Below, one piece after another: positions 1 to 11,499 of a stretch of 64,000 bases of DNA. The stretch is taken from NCBI GenBank assembly GCA_022702705.1, contig CM040433.1, forward strand, positions 18,732,682 to 18,796,681, in the 5' to 3' direction. The notes under the pieces were generated by a model, which was not told the origin of the DNA, made no database searches, and saw only the letters and a program-made list of their open reading frames with translations. This DNA comes from Papilionanthe hookeriana x Papilionanthe teres (lineage: Eukaryota; Streptophyta; Magnoliopsida; Asparagales; Orchidaceae). The first letter of the stretch is position 1. The number at the start of each line of letters is the position of its first letter. The position numbers and the translations under genes were made by a program.

Positions 1-400
1 TCTGCTGAATTTGTGTTGATTCTCATTTCTTTGCCCTAAAATTTTCAACTTCTTCATTGATGTTGGAATGACTGATTGAGAGAGATTGTAGGCCACCAAA
101 ATTGCTCAGATTCAAGGGAGTGAAGAGAAAGAAGCGACTTACGTGCAAGTCAGTCAATGAATCACAATTAAATAGAGATGAAGGTAGCTTGATGGGGCTT
201 CTACCATCAGTGAATTCGCCATCTACTGGGTTTCTAAATCCTTGGGATAAGTTTATATCAAGATACCTGACTCTCTTACCTGTTGCAAAGCTTATCCAGC
301 TCTCTATTTCAGAGGCAAACATATCAAACGAGTAGAAGAAAATACGGAACCACTCCAGACTTCTTACTCGTCATTACGTGCCGGATATCGATTGAAAATC
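1..400 (-). pseudogene. F-box/LRR gene fragment (copy 0, middle of exon 1)
   Basis: The minus strand encodes about 100 residues nearly identical to the middle of the F-box gene at 13143-14069, for example MFASEIESWISFATGK and the leucine-rich LQSLSISHSNINEE. Similarity to copy 2 runs up to about 395, ending near atatcgattga. There it breaks and passes directly into the 3' flank of the next array copy. The F-box N-terminus and promoter are therefore missing on the right, and the rest of the gene lies off the left edge of the window. In copy 2 the same stretch follows the F-box and precedes the LRR-like segment. This is a truncated, presumably dead, tandem duplicate. Confidence 0.85.
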
Positions 401-411
401 AGATTGATTCT

Positions 412-1250
412 TTAATATTGAGATCACTAGCATGGGAAACCTTTGATCATTACTAAAGGAGCTTTAGACCAATTAGTGAGGTCTATGTTAGCTCAACTCA
501 ATAATACAATTATCTCAATCATAAGTTTACACATTGTTAAATAAAATTTTCTAGATAAAAATATTTTATCTAATTATAATTTTTGAACAAAAAATTAAGA
601 TATTACATATTATCTCACAAGATAATTTAATTTTTTATATTTATGTGTTATATATTATTGGATGTTTTTGGCCTTCACCAAATGGCCAAAATAAAGAGTG
701 GGTGTGTAATCTTGGAGAATTTATTAGGTGTGGAATTCTCATGTATGTAAACTTCAATACAACATAATTGTCTTCATTGTATTTTCAAGTTATCTCAAAA
801 ATACAACCAAAACAACCATATTGTTAAAGTCCACATGCATACATTATCCGCACCAAATAATTTCTCTTAAACTTGGTCATAGATCCGGTCGCCACCGGCT
901 AGAGCCTACATCCATCTCGATTGGTGAGAATGGCATTAGACTGCGTGATTGATCTGTATCATAGACAACAAATATTTATAGCAAAATCAACACATACAAT
1001 TGGTGATATTTTATGACATTTAATAACATATAGTGATATTTATTTACTAATAATATGATCATACTTTATTACAATATCATTATAATGCTATCAAATATTA
1101 CTGAATACTACTAAATTTATATATGTCTATATTTATTTTATCCGTATGTGACATTATTTTGTCAGCATTTTTGATTAAATATCTGGAGGCACCGAAGGGG
1201 GAAAGTAAGGCATAAAGAGGGTCGAGCAAATAACTTTGACGAGACTAAGC
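412..1250. repeat. F-box array 3' flank, copy 1 (paralog of 4621-5539)
   Basis: This AT-rich, non-coding stretch aligns along its length with 4621-5539. Shared landmarks are atcactagcatgggaaa at the start, the gccggctagagcct-type segment in the middle (near 895 here, 5210 there) and gagcaaataa...gagactaa at the end. It is the downstream flank of an array unit. It matters because its end, gactaagc near 1245, is the unfilled version of the Harbinger insertion site at 5540. No gene is seen in it. Confidence 0.8.
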
Positions 1251-1469
1251 AATGAATTCATTAGGGGAGATGTGAGCTATATTCCTCATAGGACATCCAT
1301 GGCTAGGGATTACAAAACAAGCACAGTATAAATTCGATATGAAAAAAAAAACCAGTTTGTCATTTTTTGATTAAAAATCACACTTTTTGTTGAACATCTA
1401 TCCAGTAAGCATGCAAGGTATAATTGGCAAGCAACTACAATCATTATAGATCTCCACATGCGTTAGATT

Positions 1470-2066
1470 CAAGCCATCATGTTCCCCAAATTCATGGAGA
1501 ATAATCTAAGCGCATGGAGATGCTTTTCGAAGCAGCAAAACTTGTCCTCTCAAAATCCTTAAAACAAGTCTCTCTTTAACATTCCCATCCTTAACAGCGG
1601 GAAGAACTAATACTATAGTATCCTAACTTGCACTTTCTGTAGAAGAAAACTCACCAATCCGATTTCATTTCTGCCTCCTTTGAAAATTATCACTTTGATC
1701 ATTTTAAGACGATAAAATGTAGTATCATCCAGACACTGCGGATTTAGCACGTGCACCCCATATTCTTCCACAATTGGATCGTCAATGTGTGTTGGTAGCT
1801 TCTTGCACAAGAACTTGATCAGTTTTTAGAGCTGACAAAATTCAACTAGTCAGGAAAAAGGATTTCAACTAATCAGGAAAAGATCTTACTAGGATGAAGA
1901 GCTTTTCAAGGGATGGAGAAGGACAACTATAAAAGAAAGTGCAGAAGCAGGTGAGATCCTCGTCAGTCATTGTGGTCATGACAAGCTGTAACTTATTGAG
2001 GTTCTGCAAAACGTACTTTTCCTTACTTAAATTTAGATGCTGGCACAAAACCAAAGTTTAAGTTTA
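1470..2066 (-). pseudogene. F-box/FBD gene 3' exons (copy 1, degenerate)
   Basis: The minus strand carries counterparts of the last exons of copy 2. An LRR-like exon (2054-1869; LSKEKYVLQNLNKLQLVMT) ends at a consensus donor, A|GTAAGAT. An FBD exon (about 1810-1613; YRLKMIKVIIFKGGRNE, then GLVSFLLQK) continues towards 1480. The FBD reading frame shifts after FLLQK. The continuation then has a TAG where copy 2 reads CAG, near 1506, and a further stop just after the shift. The first exon with the F-box is absent: homology stops at about 2066 and retrotransposon-related sequence begins. It is a dead duplicate. Confidence 0.8.
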
Positions 2067-2809
2067 AATTTTAGAACAAAGTCAGAGAAATGAAGCAACA
2101 AAATTGATATGGATCTGTCAATGTTCAAATTCATGATATCTCTTGTAAAATTCAAGTCTGGGTGAGACCCGAGTCATAGTGGACTCATCAATCCCATTAC
2201 TACAAGAGAACATACAAGTCTAACAATAATAAGAAGTTAAGGAATCGCCTCCCTCATGACAAACAAAGATCAAATCAAACCACTAACCATCCAAAAATCT
2301 ACCAATCAACAATCAAACTGATCAATCCACACTAAAACAAACACAATAAAACACTAACAATCATACTCCAAAGCATAATAAATCAAAGCACACTGATAAC
2401 TATGAGTTGCCTCCCATAAAACGCTTGGTTTAACGTCGCCAGCCTAACAAATGATTCCTCTTGGATCAAAATTTCATTTAAGTAATTCTCGATCAATCGC
2501 TAAATCCTTTTTAGATCTAGGGATTCCTACAAAATTCTCAAATTTTAATTTTTCTTTCAGCTCTTCCTTTTCAGATTGATTCATACCATTGTTCCTCATA
2601 TTTCTTTATGGATATAATATTCTTCTATTGATTTTCTGAATTTGCATATTAATATCATCCTTGAAATTTATAAGAAATGGATATATATATGATATTTCAA
2701 TATCTCCCAAATTTTATATCAGATTCTCTCTACATAATTCAGATTTTGGATCAAATTCTTCAAGATTACTCTTATAATTCAAGTTTTCTTCCAATTCTTC
2801 CCTTTGGTA

Positions 2810-3370
2810 TTAAGTAAAGAGTTGAGGTGGTTTTTCTATATATCTTTCTAATTTATTAGGAATTTCTTCCATTGGTCTTCCAATATCCTTTTCTACTTTT
2901 CTCAACTCATCATTTATTTGAATCATATCCTCGAATTCAATAACTTTCAATTGCTCATCACTCATCCGCTTAAGGTTTATCTCAGAGTCACTAGGTAAAC
3001 TCTCTGGAGGATAACTGTCAATTGCATTAATAATCTGCTCCGGATAGTTTTCTATATTCTTAATTGTGGCCCCTTGACTTTCTAGTTCACTCTTTTGACT
3101 TTCCAACTGACTCTTCAATCGAATCACATCATCTTTAAACATCGACTCCTTCTCCTCATTATGTGGGTTAAAGTTAAAATCAAGACGAAAGGAGAGTTCA
3201 TCATTAAAATTGCTCTAATTATTCCAATTACATGTCTGACTAAATTGATTATCTTCCCAAAATTGGTTTTCTCTTCCAAAATTAGTATTCCAGTTAAAGT
3301 TTGAATAATCTTCCCAACCTGAATTGTAATAATCGAAATAAGGATTGTGCATCTCAGGGCCAGTTTTAAA
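2810..3370 (-). pseudogene. Athila-like gag C-terminal fragment (element C)
   Basis: On the minus strand an asparagine/tryptophan-rich stretch (about 3350-3190; YYNSGWEDYSNFNWN) leads into a Q/S-rich helical segment with GATIKNIENYPEQI. This matches GTAIKNIETQLGHI in the gag of element A, in the same order. A stop interrupts the Asn-rich part near 3215, and the frame ends at 2810. Gag is the structural protein that packages element RNA. This copy is non-functional. Confidence 0.7.
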
Positions 3371-3876
3371 ATAATTAGGCTCAATCAATTATCGAGATGA
3401 ATTTTTCTTAATAACTAAGGGACCTTGAGGATAACTCTTTATGTATTGATCTAACATTCCTCTTAACATCAACAACCTGAGAACTTAATATAGTAGGCAT
3501 AGCTTCTTGATAACTCATTACTTTCTTGGGGTTTACTCTTTCAAAGCTACTAGAATTTTAATTCAAACTTGAATATTCATTATATTATCGATATGTCATT
3601 TTTACATTAAATTCATGGAGTCTTTTTGATTCATCATCTTCCCAAAATTTCTCTCTAAATCTGATTCATAAGATTCTATGTCTACAGCTCCTGAACTACA
3701 CATACAAACATAAGGACTTAACTAATAGGACAAATATCAAAAGTATTTTTGCTATTTTGGATTTTTCTTGAAAATAAACACACGATAACTAAAAACACTA
3801 TATAATAATACTATAAATTACAAATCTAATTCTTATAGGTTTAACTAAAATTCTTCTAAAGTTCTTACCGAAGCTT

Positions 3877-3894
3877 CCACGGCAACGACGCCAA
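3877..3894 (-). other. Primer-binding site of element C (tRNA-Asp type)
   Basis: The minus strand reads TGGCGTCGTTGCCGTGGA. This is close to the complement of the 3' end of plant tRNA-Asp, which gives TGGCGCCGTTGCCGGGGA. It lies just inside the LTR edge at 3901, as in elements A and B. Such a site primes minus-strand DNA synthesis during retrotransposition. Confidence 0.75.
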
Positions 3895-3900
3895 AAACTT

Positions 3901-4575
3901 GATGTGCCCTAGGCATGTGCTATTTTTCTGCTTGTTTTTATATTCACAAGTAAGTGCATAAACTAGAGGTTCTACGCAAGTATACTTATCGTTCGAAGTA
4001 ATACATGACTTCTAGTAGAGTCCTGTTTATTGATCTCACAGGAAGCGAGGTAAGATGTTCTTAGTCAAAGTTCTAGTCTACTACTATCGGTCTTAGATTA
4101 GAATGTCGATTAAAATGATTTTTTATCTGAAGAACTACTCCTAAATACAGATGATTGTAAGTAAGGATAATAATTATTCCTGAATGCAAATATTACTTCT
4201 AAAGATAAACATTTCTGGATGAATTGGTTTGGTGAATTTTGAGATAATAAAATCTATAATTCTTATGTAATGAATTGAATAATGTAAATGAATGAGATGC
4301 ATTAAATATTGTATGTGTCAAATAGGAGTAATCATATTCTTTACCCTCTTCCAAGTGCATATAGAATATTGGCTAATCCTAGGTTTAGTCCCTAAATCCT
4401 TGTTCTCTATAGGATCTCGGTAGAATTTCTTGGTTATTACTAATTTGTCAAAAGTTTTTTGTGATCTCTGTAGAATATAATCATTGTGGTGATGCCATTT
4501 GTCTAGAAATGTTGGATTATCTAAATAACATCTCAATTGGAGATGCACCTATTTATGTTGAATACCAATCGTCAA
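3901..4575 (-). repeat. Partial LTR of element C
   Basis: The stretch shares blocks in the same order with the LTRs of elements A and B: the acgcaagtatacttatcgtt block near 3975, and an aaataggagtaatcatattc block near 4320 followed by attggctaatcctaggttt. It starts at TG directly after the primer site. The far (U3) part is missing, so the GC-rich modules seen in A and B cannot be assessed here. Confidence 0.65.
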
Positions 4576-4620
4576 TGATGGATGAATTGAATAAAAAGAA
4601 TTTGTTATGAAATACTTGTT

Positions 4621-5539
4621 AAATTTCTTAATATTGACATCACTAGCATGGGAAAACTTTGATCATTAATAAAGGACCCTTGGACCAATTAGCGAGGTCT
4701 ATGTTAGCTCAACTCAATAATTCAATATTCTCTATCATAAGTATTCAGATGGTTAAATAAAATTTTCTAAATAAAAAAAATTATCTAATTATAATTTTTT
4801 GTTCAAAAATTAAAATATTACATATTATCTCACATGATAGTTTAATTTTTCAAAATAAGCTTTTTCCAATGTTTGTAAATTATACTCTTTTCAAGGAAGT
4901 CTCTCACTAAATGGACCTTTTTGGAACCCAACTATGATATAAATTTAATGATGCTCACATATTCCCACAATGAAAAATTTAATATTTTTATATTGATCTA
5001 GGCTGACCTAAAGAGCCGTTGTCTAACGTTAGAAAATTTATGAAGTGCGGAACCTTTGAACTTCAATATCATGATTGTATTGATTGTTTTTGAGTTATCT
5101 TAAAAATACAATAATTACAATCATAATATACTGAAATTCGCATGCATGCATTATTCACATCTAATAATTTCTCTTGAACGTGGTCTTAGTTTGATCGCTG
5201 CCGGCTAGAGCCTGCATCCATCTTGATAGGTGAGAGTCTCATTAGACGGCGTGATTGATCCTCATCATAGACATAGAGCATATATTACTTGTGAAATTGG
5301 CACATATAATTGGTCATATTTCATGATATTTGATAATATATAATGATATTTATTTAATAAGATTATAATGATATTTTATCATAATAACATTAAAATACTA
5401 TCAAATATTTTTAGTTGCTATAAAATTATAAATAAGTATATTTATTTATCCGCATGTGACATTATTTTGTCAACACGTTGAGGCACATAAGGGGGAAATT
5501 AAAGCATAAAGAGGCTCGAGCAAATAATGTCGGCGAGAC
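4621..5539. repeat. F-box array 3' flank, copy 2
   Basis: Non-coding AT-rich sequence paralogous to 412-1250. It is the downstream flank of F-box copy 2, separated from that gene only by the Harbinger insertion that begins at 5543. Confidence 0.8.
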
Positions 5540-5542
5540 TAA

Positions 5543-5562
5543 GGGCCCGTTTGGTTCCGCTG
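5543..5562 (+). repeat. Harbinger left terminal inverted repeat
   Basis: Twenty bases that match the inverted right end (12309-12328) at 16 of 20 positions. They follow directly after the TAA duplication at 5540-5542. Confidence 0.9.
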
Positions 5563-5900
5563 TAAGCCCCTGCGGCGCGGCCGGTGAACGCGAAGTCGAT
5601 CGAACGTTCCCGCGGCAGACTACAGCTTCGCGGCAGATCGCCGCGAAGCGGCCTTAAAGCGGACCGCGGGATAACCCCCGCGGTCCGGACCTCAACGCAG
5701 CTTTGAATATTTTATTCCTGTCGCTGCCCTCGCTCCGCCTCGCCCTCGATTTCTCTTTGCCCTAACATTCTCTCGTGAGCCGACGGTATCTACTCTTCCT
5801 CGAGCGAGAAAAGATCGAATCCAAGGTAACCTACCTTCGATCCTTCCCTCTCGAGTCCCCGTCCGCCTCTCCCTTCCCCGTTCTCGTTCTCATTTGTTCC
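5563..5900 (+). promoter_or_regulatory. GC-rich Harbinger 5' subterminal region with hairpins
   Basis: A GC-rich block in otherwise AT-rich DNA. It contains two perfect inverted repeats: GCTTCGCGGC (5625-5634) with its complement at 5640-5649, and CGGACCGCGGG (5660-5670) with its complement at 5677-5687. The CT-rich stretch that follows ends in a good splice donor, AAG|GTAACC, at about 5826. It could therefore be a spliced 5' leader. Transposase binding and promoter roles are inferred, not shown. Confidence 0.5.
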
Positions 5901-8600
5901 ATCTAGTTGTGAAGAGTATTTCTATGGATTTAGAAATTTACAGATTTAGTTTATATTATTATATGTGATTCGAGATGTGCATCTCGTAGGCCACTAAAGT
6001 TTGCTTTTGGATTGAAAGACTTGTTATCTTCATCTCTTTGCCTAATCTTCTATTCCGAATCCGTTCTCAGTATGTCAAGGCAGTTCTCTGCTGGCAACCA
6101 TGCTTAATTTCGGTGATCTTAATAGCTATAAAGTTCTTGTTTTGCAATAGCTATAAAGTTTGCAGTTTTATGTTTCTCAACATTTTCAGATTTTGCAGTA
6201 ATAGCTATAAAGTTCTTGTTTTTTTTTCACTGCAGTAATGAAAACTATAATCGAAGGTGCCATTTTTTATATATTGGGAACTCAGAGAGTTTTGATATTC
6301 ATACTTTCTTGTGATGTTGTTATGGAGAGCAATGTATTTTCTATTTGTTTAGTAGTTTGGAATTTCCTGTATTTGTGATTCTGTTTCTACAGAACTTTCT
6401 GTAAGGATGGAAGGGTTGTGGCAAACATACATGGAACTCCTTTGATTCTGTCATTTTATTTGTTGTTTAAGCAAAATAAAGTTAGATTTTCCTTAGTTTA
6501 GCATGCTAGAGAATTATGGAATACTACAATCAACTCAGAAAACCTGCATATTCTCAATACGTTCCCAATTACTTTGTTGGTTATGTTGCCTCATGTGATG
6601 ATTATAGAAGCCCCATTGGTTAAGAAGATATGAACTTTGTTTTCTGCTGCTTTGGTAACTTGAACCTATAGAATTGAACCCGAGCTTGAGGCTGATTAAT
6701 TAGTGAAGCTCAAGATTAAACAGAGGTGGTTCAAGCTCAAGATTAAACATGTGTTTGCTCAATACATATGTTTGCTTGTGAGCTAACTTGAACCTATAGA
6801 ATTGAACCCGAGCTTGAGGCTGATTAAATAGTCAAGCTCAAGATTAAACAGGGGTGCTGCAAGCTCGAATTGATTTGTTTAACCCCTATTATGTATGGAA
6901 CTTTATGGAAGGTAGCCTCATCACATATGAAGAAGTGGTCCTGAACTCTTTATTTGTTGTAGTCCAATATTTTTGGGTCCTGGATAAGTAGGCTAGCTAA
7001 CGTGCATTATTTTTCATCACTTCTATTTTATTTTCCCTCTCATATTTCCCTTCAGAATAGTTGGAAATTGTTTTCCCTCTCATATTTCCCTTCAGAATAG
7101 TTGGAAATTTTTTTGAATAACTTTTTAATTGTTGATGTTACAGTATTTCATAATTACATTGGTTTACAAAACTTATGCTGAACAATTATTCTTTGTATGA
7201 CTGATGGAATGCAGAGATGCTGTTATTCACCGCAGCTCTTTGTAGAGTTTTTGTTGATTTGAATTAGAAGCCATCTCCATATGGTGAAATTGCAGGTGGT
7301 TGTTGACAAGTTTTCTGGTCGATCTCGTGGATTTGAACTGTTTCACTTATCTCTATTAATGCTTTGATCGTTAGTTAATAATTTGTCCATTGTTTGTCTC
7401 ATCTTTATTTCTGACAGTTAGCAATGGTAAATTTTTTATTTACTTTCTTCTGTTTAAGTTACTGAATAACTTTTAATTTGGTAAAGCATAGTATGATTAC
7501 ATGATTGGTTGTCCATTTGGTAAAGCATAGTCTCAAGGCAAGTTCTCAATAATTTGCAGCTAAATATGATTTCTTTTGCTTCAATTTGTATTTATGGTGA
7601 GCCCAAAGTTGCGGTTGGTTTCATTCATTTTAACCTGGAGCATATAAACTGATTTGTGAAAAGTATTTTTTCACTACAGAATGCATCAATCACATAATAT
7701 ATTAGTGAAAGCTTCATGTATCGAGTACAATTCTGCTTTATACCGAAAGTTTTATGCCTGCTCCTCAGTAGTTGTATTCTTTACGGGCAAATAAGAAACA
7801 CTAGCAAGGATTCTTCATGGAAGGATGGAAGGGTAGTGGCAATCATACATGGAATTCCTTTGATTCTGTCATTTTACTTGTTGTTTAAGCAAAATAAAGT
7901 TAGGTTTTGCTTAGTTTGTCATTATCCAATGGTTCATGCATTTTGTGTATACCATGATTCCTGGCTACTTGCTTTCATAGTTAAGCAATGTTTAGAAGTG
8001 ACTCTTTGGGTGATTCTATGTGATTGAGTGGGCTCTTGGTGAATGATATATAATGACCTTATATTTGAGGGGAAATGATATTGGCCGTCCTAAAAAGCAA
8101 AAAAAAAAAAGAAAAAAATGGTGATTGATTTCATACAGAAAGATGGAGAAACTATGATTGCCTATGGTGGCTGCTTCCTATGGTGGCATATGATTTTTAG
8201 CAATTGTTCTTGCGGCTGCTTCCTATGGTGGCTGCTCTATGATTATAAAGCTATGATTGCCTGTCAGTTCAGTTTTTTAGCACCATTTCCTGTTGGCTCA
8301 TCGGAGTTCTTATTGCATTAGAAATTGTATCTTCATATGTTCTGTAACATCTGGTATAATTGGTGTGTAACTCTAGGTAAATTGGAGTTGAGTGTTTATG
8401 GTACTTTGGAATTCTTTGTACATGTTCTCTATTTCAGCAATAAAGAAATATCATTTCTTTCCCGTGGATGTAGGTCAGTTAGACCGAACCACGTAAATTG
8501 TTCTCTTCTTTGTACTTACCTGTACTAGTTGGTTAATTGCAATTTATATTTGTCAATGCTAATATGAGTAAAGATATAACTAATATTTGTCTTATTCATA
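5901..8600 (+). other. Harbinger 5' non-coding region with internal repeats
   Basis: I see no recognisable protein in these 2.7 kb. Several internal direct repeats are present. About 85 bp at 6407-6490 recurs at 7822-7906 (ggatggaagggt...aagcaaaataaagttag). About 73 bp at 6658-6730 recurs at 6786-6858 (gaacccgagcttgaggctga). A 40-bp tandem duplication (ttttccctctcatatttccc) lies at 7031-7110. The motif ggctgcttcctatggtgg occurs twice, at about 8169 and 8213. The short open frames here are not supported as genes. Confidence 0.6.
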
Positions 8601-8602
8601 GT

Positions 8603-9397
8603 ATGGCTAATAAGAACAAAGAAGTTGCTACTCCTGCACTTTGGGAGAAGGATATAAAAATAATTTTATGCGATCTATGCGTAGCGGAAGTTGACAAAGG
8701 GAATAGGCCAAATTCTATTTCCAGTAAAGAAGGTTGGCAAAACATTGTCACAAATTTTAAGGATGTCACAGGCAGAGATTATGACAGGCTACACTAAAAA
8801 ATAAATGGGGCCAACTCAAGAAAGAGTGGAAACTTTGGAAGGACCTAAAACAAGGATAGACTGGCTTGGGTTGGGATCCATTGAAGCGAACAATTGCTGC
8901 ATTAGATACATGGTGGGCTGAAAGTCTTGCGGTAAGCTATCATTCATTTAATAATTGCAATGTAAATCATTTTTTTGTTTTTAGCCCTCCTAATGAAATA
9001 TAATTTTATGTTACAGATTTTTCCTACGGCGAAAAGTTCGAACAGTGGGATAGAACCGAGATTGGAGGACAAACTAGATAGCATGTTTGGTGGCGTGGTA
9101 GCTACAGGGAAATTTTCAGCTGCACCAAGCCAAATAATGATTGAAACAACCCCTGAAGAGGTCGCCGTAGAATTATCAAATGATTCAGCAGAACTCCGCG
9201 TGTACGAACAAACTGAAATGCAATCAACAAATCGTACGAAGGGGCCCCGGATCGAAAAGAGGAGGAAAAATACTGTTGCAACTATGAAAGAGCAGCTCTC
9301 ACTATTGGTGGAATCAACAAATGATGCTCCACACGAGTTCAAAAACCGACGTCCGACGGAGTTGTTAGTCTTCTACGGGAAGACCCGGACATTATAG
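8603..9397 (+). pseudogene. Harbinger ORF1: Myb/SANT-like protein
   Basis: Starting at ATG 8603 the protein has the plant Myb/SANT-like fold: PALWEKDIKIILCDLC, then KGNRPNSISSKEGWQNIV and TGRDYDRL. A frameshift at about 8795 moves the continuing helix (LKNKWGQLKKEWKLWKDLKQ) to another frame, and a TAG follows it at about 8859. A plausible intron (donor GTAAGC near 8933, acceptor TTACAG at about 9016) joins it to the second part (IFPTAKSSNSG...), which ends at 9397. In PIF/Harbinger elements this protein assists the transposase by binding DNA and bringing it to the element ends. The broken frame makes it non-functional here. Confidence 0.82.
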
Positions 9398-9729
9398 GGG
9401 ATCGTGATCTTTTCTTCTTTGCTATCGACCTCCTTCGGGACTCTCTCCACCGAGACTTCTTCATCGCGAGTTGACAAAGAGCTACGAGTCGAATACATAC
9501 GCTATTATTATAACCGTCGCACCTTGTGATTTGATATGGAACTGATGATCTTATTTCATCTATCATTAGTACTGTTAGCGATGTTGTTGTTTGGACAATT
9601 TCTATTTGAATTGTGGAATGATTGAGTTATTTTGTTTCTAAATATAGTTTATTCATTTGCTTCTTTTAGTTAGTTGTTGATTTCTATAGAAAGTAACTTG
9701 TTTAATCCGAAGGTGCGGTTTATACCGTC
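9398..9729. other. Spacer between Harbinger ORF1 and transposase
   Basis: Both genes read on the plus strand. This 330-bp interval shows no supported gene and presumably holds the end of the first gene and the promoter of the second. No clear TATA or terminator is assigned. Confidence 0.4.
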
Positions 9730-11028
9730 ATGAATCCGGAGGAAGTCCGACGGCGTAGGAGAAATGGAGCGATAAATATAATGCTGCTAATATTATAATA
9801 CGTACGTCGATCGTGAACCTTGTTACACTTCATCTCAGATTGGAGAAAAATGGATGGGTGAAATGATATCAGGACACCCAACGAGATTTCATAACATCTT
9901 CCGCATGTCACATGATGTTTTCGAGATCTGCTAGTAGACACTAACAACATCTCATGGACTTCATGGGTCTTCGAGGACAACGAGCCGTGAAGTATTGGGC
10001 ATCACACTCTACATACTATCACGGAATGAGTCAATGCGGGGAGCCATGGAACGATTCCGACATTCGTCCGAAACAATAAGCCGATATTTCTCGGTTGGTT
10101 TGGCTTTTCTTGTCGATCCCAGCAAAAGACATAATAAAACCAACCGATCCGACTTTTGCGAGGATCCCGACGAGATTCTTAACGATGACCGATATATGCC
10201 ATATTTCAAGGTACACATGTTTACTAGAATAATTTATTAATGGATTGCATTTTGAAATAATTTTTTTCTGTTTCTAAAGGATTGCATCGACGCGATCGAT
10301 GGAACGCACGTTCATGTTATAGTACGGATAACGAGAAAGTTGCTTTTATCGGCCGTTCTGGGAGGACAACTCAGAATATAATGGTACGTTTGTGATTTCA
10401 ACATGTGCTTTACATTTGCATTGGCTGGATGGGAGGGCAGCGCACATGACAGTAGACTCTTTAAAATTGCAACAAGAAAGCCGGACTATAATTTTCATCA
10501 CCCACCGCACGGTAAGGTCATTTGTAATATAAAAAGTTGATGTTTGTGGTCACATAGCTTACTAAATTTTCTATCATTACAGGCAAGTATTATTTGGTAG
10601 ATGCTGGCTACCCAATGCAGAGGGGGTATCTTAAACCATATCACGATACAAGATATCATATTCCAGATTTCGAAAGAGCTAGTAATCGAACAAGAACGAG
10701 AAAGAAGTTGTTTAATAAGAGACATTCATCCTTGCGAGGCGTTATTGAGAGAACATTTGGAGTTTGGAAGAAGAAATGGGTCATTCTTCGAGATATGCCA
10801 CCTTATCCGTTTCCCAAACAAGTGCGGATAGTGTTGGCAACTATGGCCCCGCATAACTATATCGGGCGACATCCAACTCTAGGCGATGTTGATTTTGACC
10901 ATGCGGATCAAAATGACGAGGTTGCTACGATCGAAGGTTTTGAGGACCGCATTGAACCGTCTCGACCACGGGAAGAGAACAATAGTGCACCAATCCGTAC
11001 AAAAGAAGGGAGGGTACAAACGAAATGA
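9730..11028 (+). pseudogene. Harbinger DDE transposase (HARBI1-like), degenerate
   Basis: The start MNPEEVRRRRRNG lies at 9730. After a frameshift the helix-turn-helix part reads HPTRFHNIFRMSHDVFEIC, two stops, then LGITLYILSRNES and FRHSSETISRYFS. A 69-nt intron (10211-10279, AAG|GTACAC...AAAG|GAT) precedes the first catalytic block, DCIDAIDGTHVHV. Two frameshifts follow (near 10330 and 10385). The second acidic residue lies in AGWEGSAHDSRLFK. A 71-nt intron (10512-10582) leads to KYYLVDAGYPMQRGYLKPYH, and the catalytic glutamate is in GVIERTFGVWKKKW. The DDE triad is still present although the frame is broken. The enzyme would cut and rejoin the element at TWA sites. Confidence 0.9.
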
Positions 11029-11209
11029 CAGCCCTTCAGAAGACATTACTCGATTGTTAGTTGGAGAGTGATTTTGTTGAGCGATGCAATGTATGTCTTT
11101 TACACTCTTTCTGAGTAGTTTACTTCACATTATTTACAATTCTACACTCTAGCTTGATTCTTTTCATTTTGTTTGACAATTTCATACTCAAATTAATTAA
11201 GCTGCATAT

Positions 11210-11479
11210 GTGCTTCCATTTCAGGTAACCATGAGCTCCAGCGACGTCGGCTACCTCTCGCCGATCGCTATGTCATCGTGGCTGCAGACATCTCTTTGGC
11301 ATCACATCGACCGCATAGCTTTCGCCGAAAGTTTTATGCCTGTCCTCGGAACATTCCAGATCAGTGCGGTTTCTTCCGATGGGCAGATAGTTTACCAAAT
11401 TCTCACGAGTCCGACGGCGGGAGTGTACGAATACAACGGAAGACGGAGTGACACGGGAGTTACAGCATCTCAAAACTAA
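11210..11479 (+). CDS. Unrecognised 89-residue ORF in Harbinger 3' part
   Basis: An open frame after a good polypyrimidine tract and acceptor (ttccatttcag at about 11224, with ATG at 11231). It encodes MSSSDVGYLSPIAMSSWL... ending RRSDTGVTASQN. Its base composition is less AT-rich than its surroundings and the frame has no stop, unlike the two element genes. I do not recognise the product. It could be a small accessory exon, a captured host fragment or chance. Confidence 0.3.
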   Translation: MLPFQVTMSSSDVGYLSPIAMSSWLQTSLWHHIDRIAFAESFMPVLGTFQISAVSSDGQIVYQILTSPTAGVYEYNGRRSDTGVTASQN

Positions 11480-11499
11480 AGTGAACATTATTATATTGT

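Larger units (their letters stand above)
2067..4620 (-). mobile_element. Element C: truncated Athila-like LTR retrotransposon
   Basis: A minus-strand remnant related to element A. Reading on the minus strand it holds part of an LTR (about 4575-3901), a primer site (3894-3877), gag (about 3860-2810) and the sequence that follows pol in element A (2390-2460, matching 23390-23450). Protease, reverse transcriptase and integrase are gone, so about 5 kb has been deleted. No second LTR was found between 2067 and 2390. The outer part of the remaining LTR is also missing, and similarity to the F-box array resumes at about 4621. Neither target duplication nor intact ends are visible. The element occupies the place where exon 1 of F-box copy 1 should be. 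Confidence 0.75.

Noticed and set aside
3877..3894. tRNA-like sequence
   Set aside because: Only the 18-base complement of a tRNA 3' end is present. It is a retroelement primer site, not a tRNA gene.
6038..8528. ORFs in the Harbinger 5' region
   Set aside because: Rich in Cys, Phe and Leu from T-rich DNA, interrupted by the internal repeats and unlike known transposon proteins.
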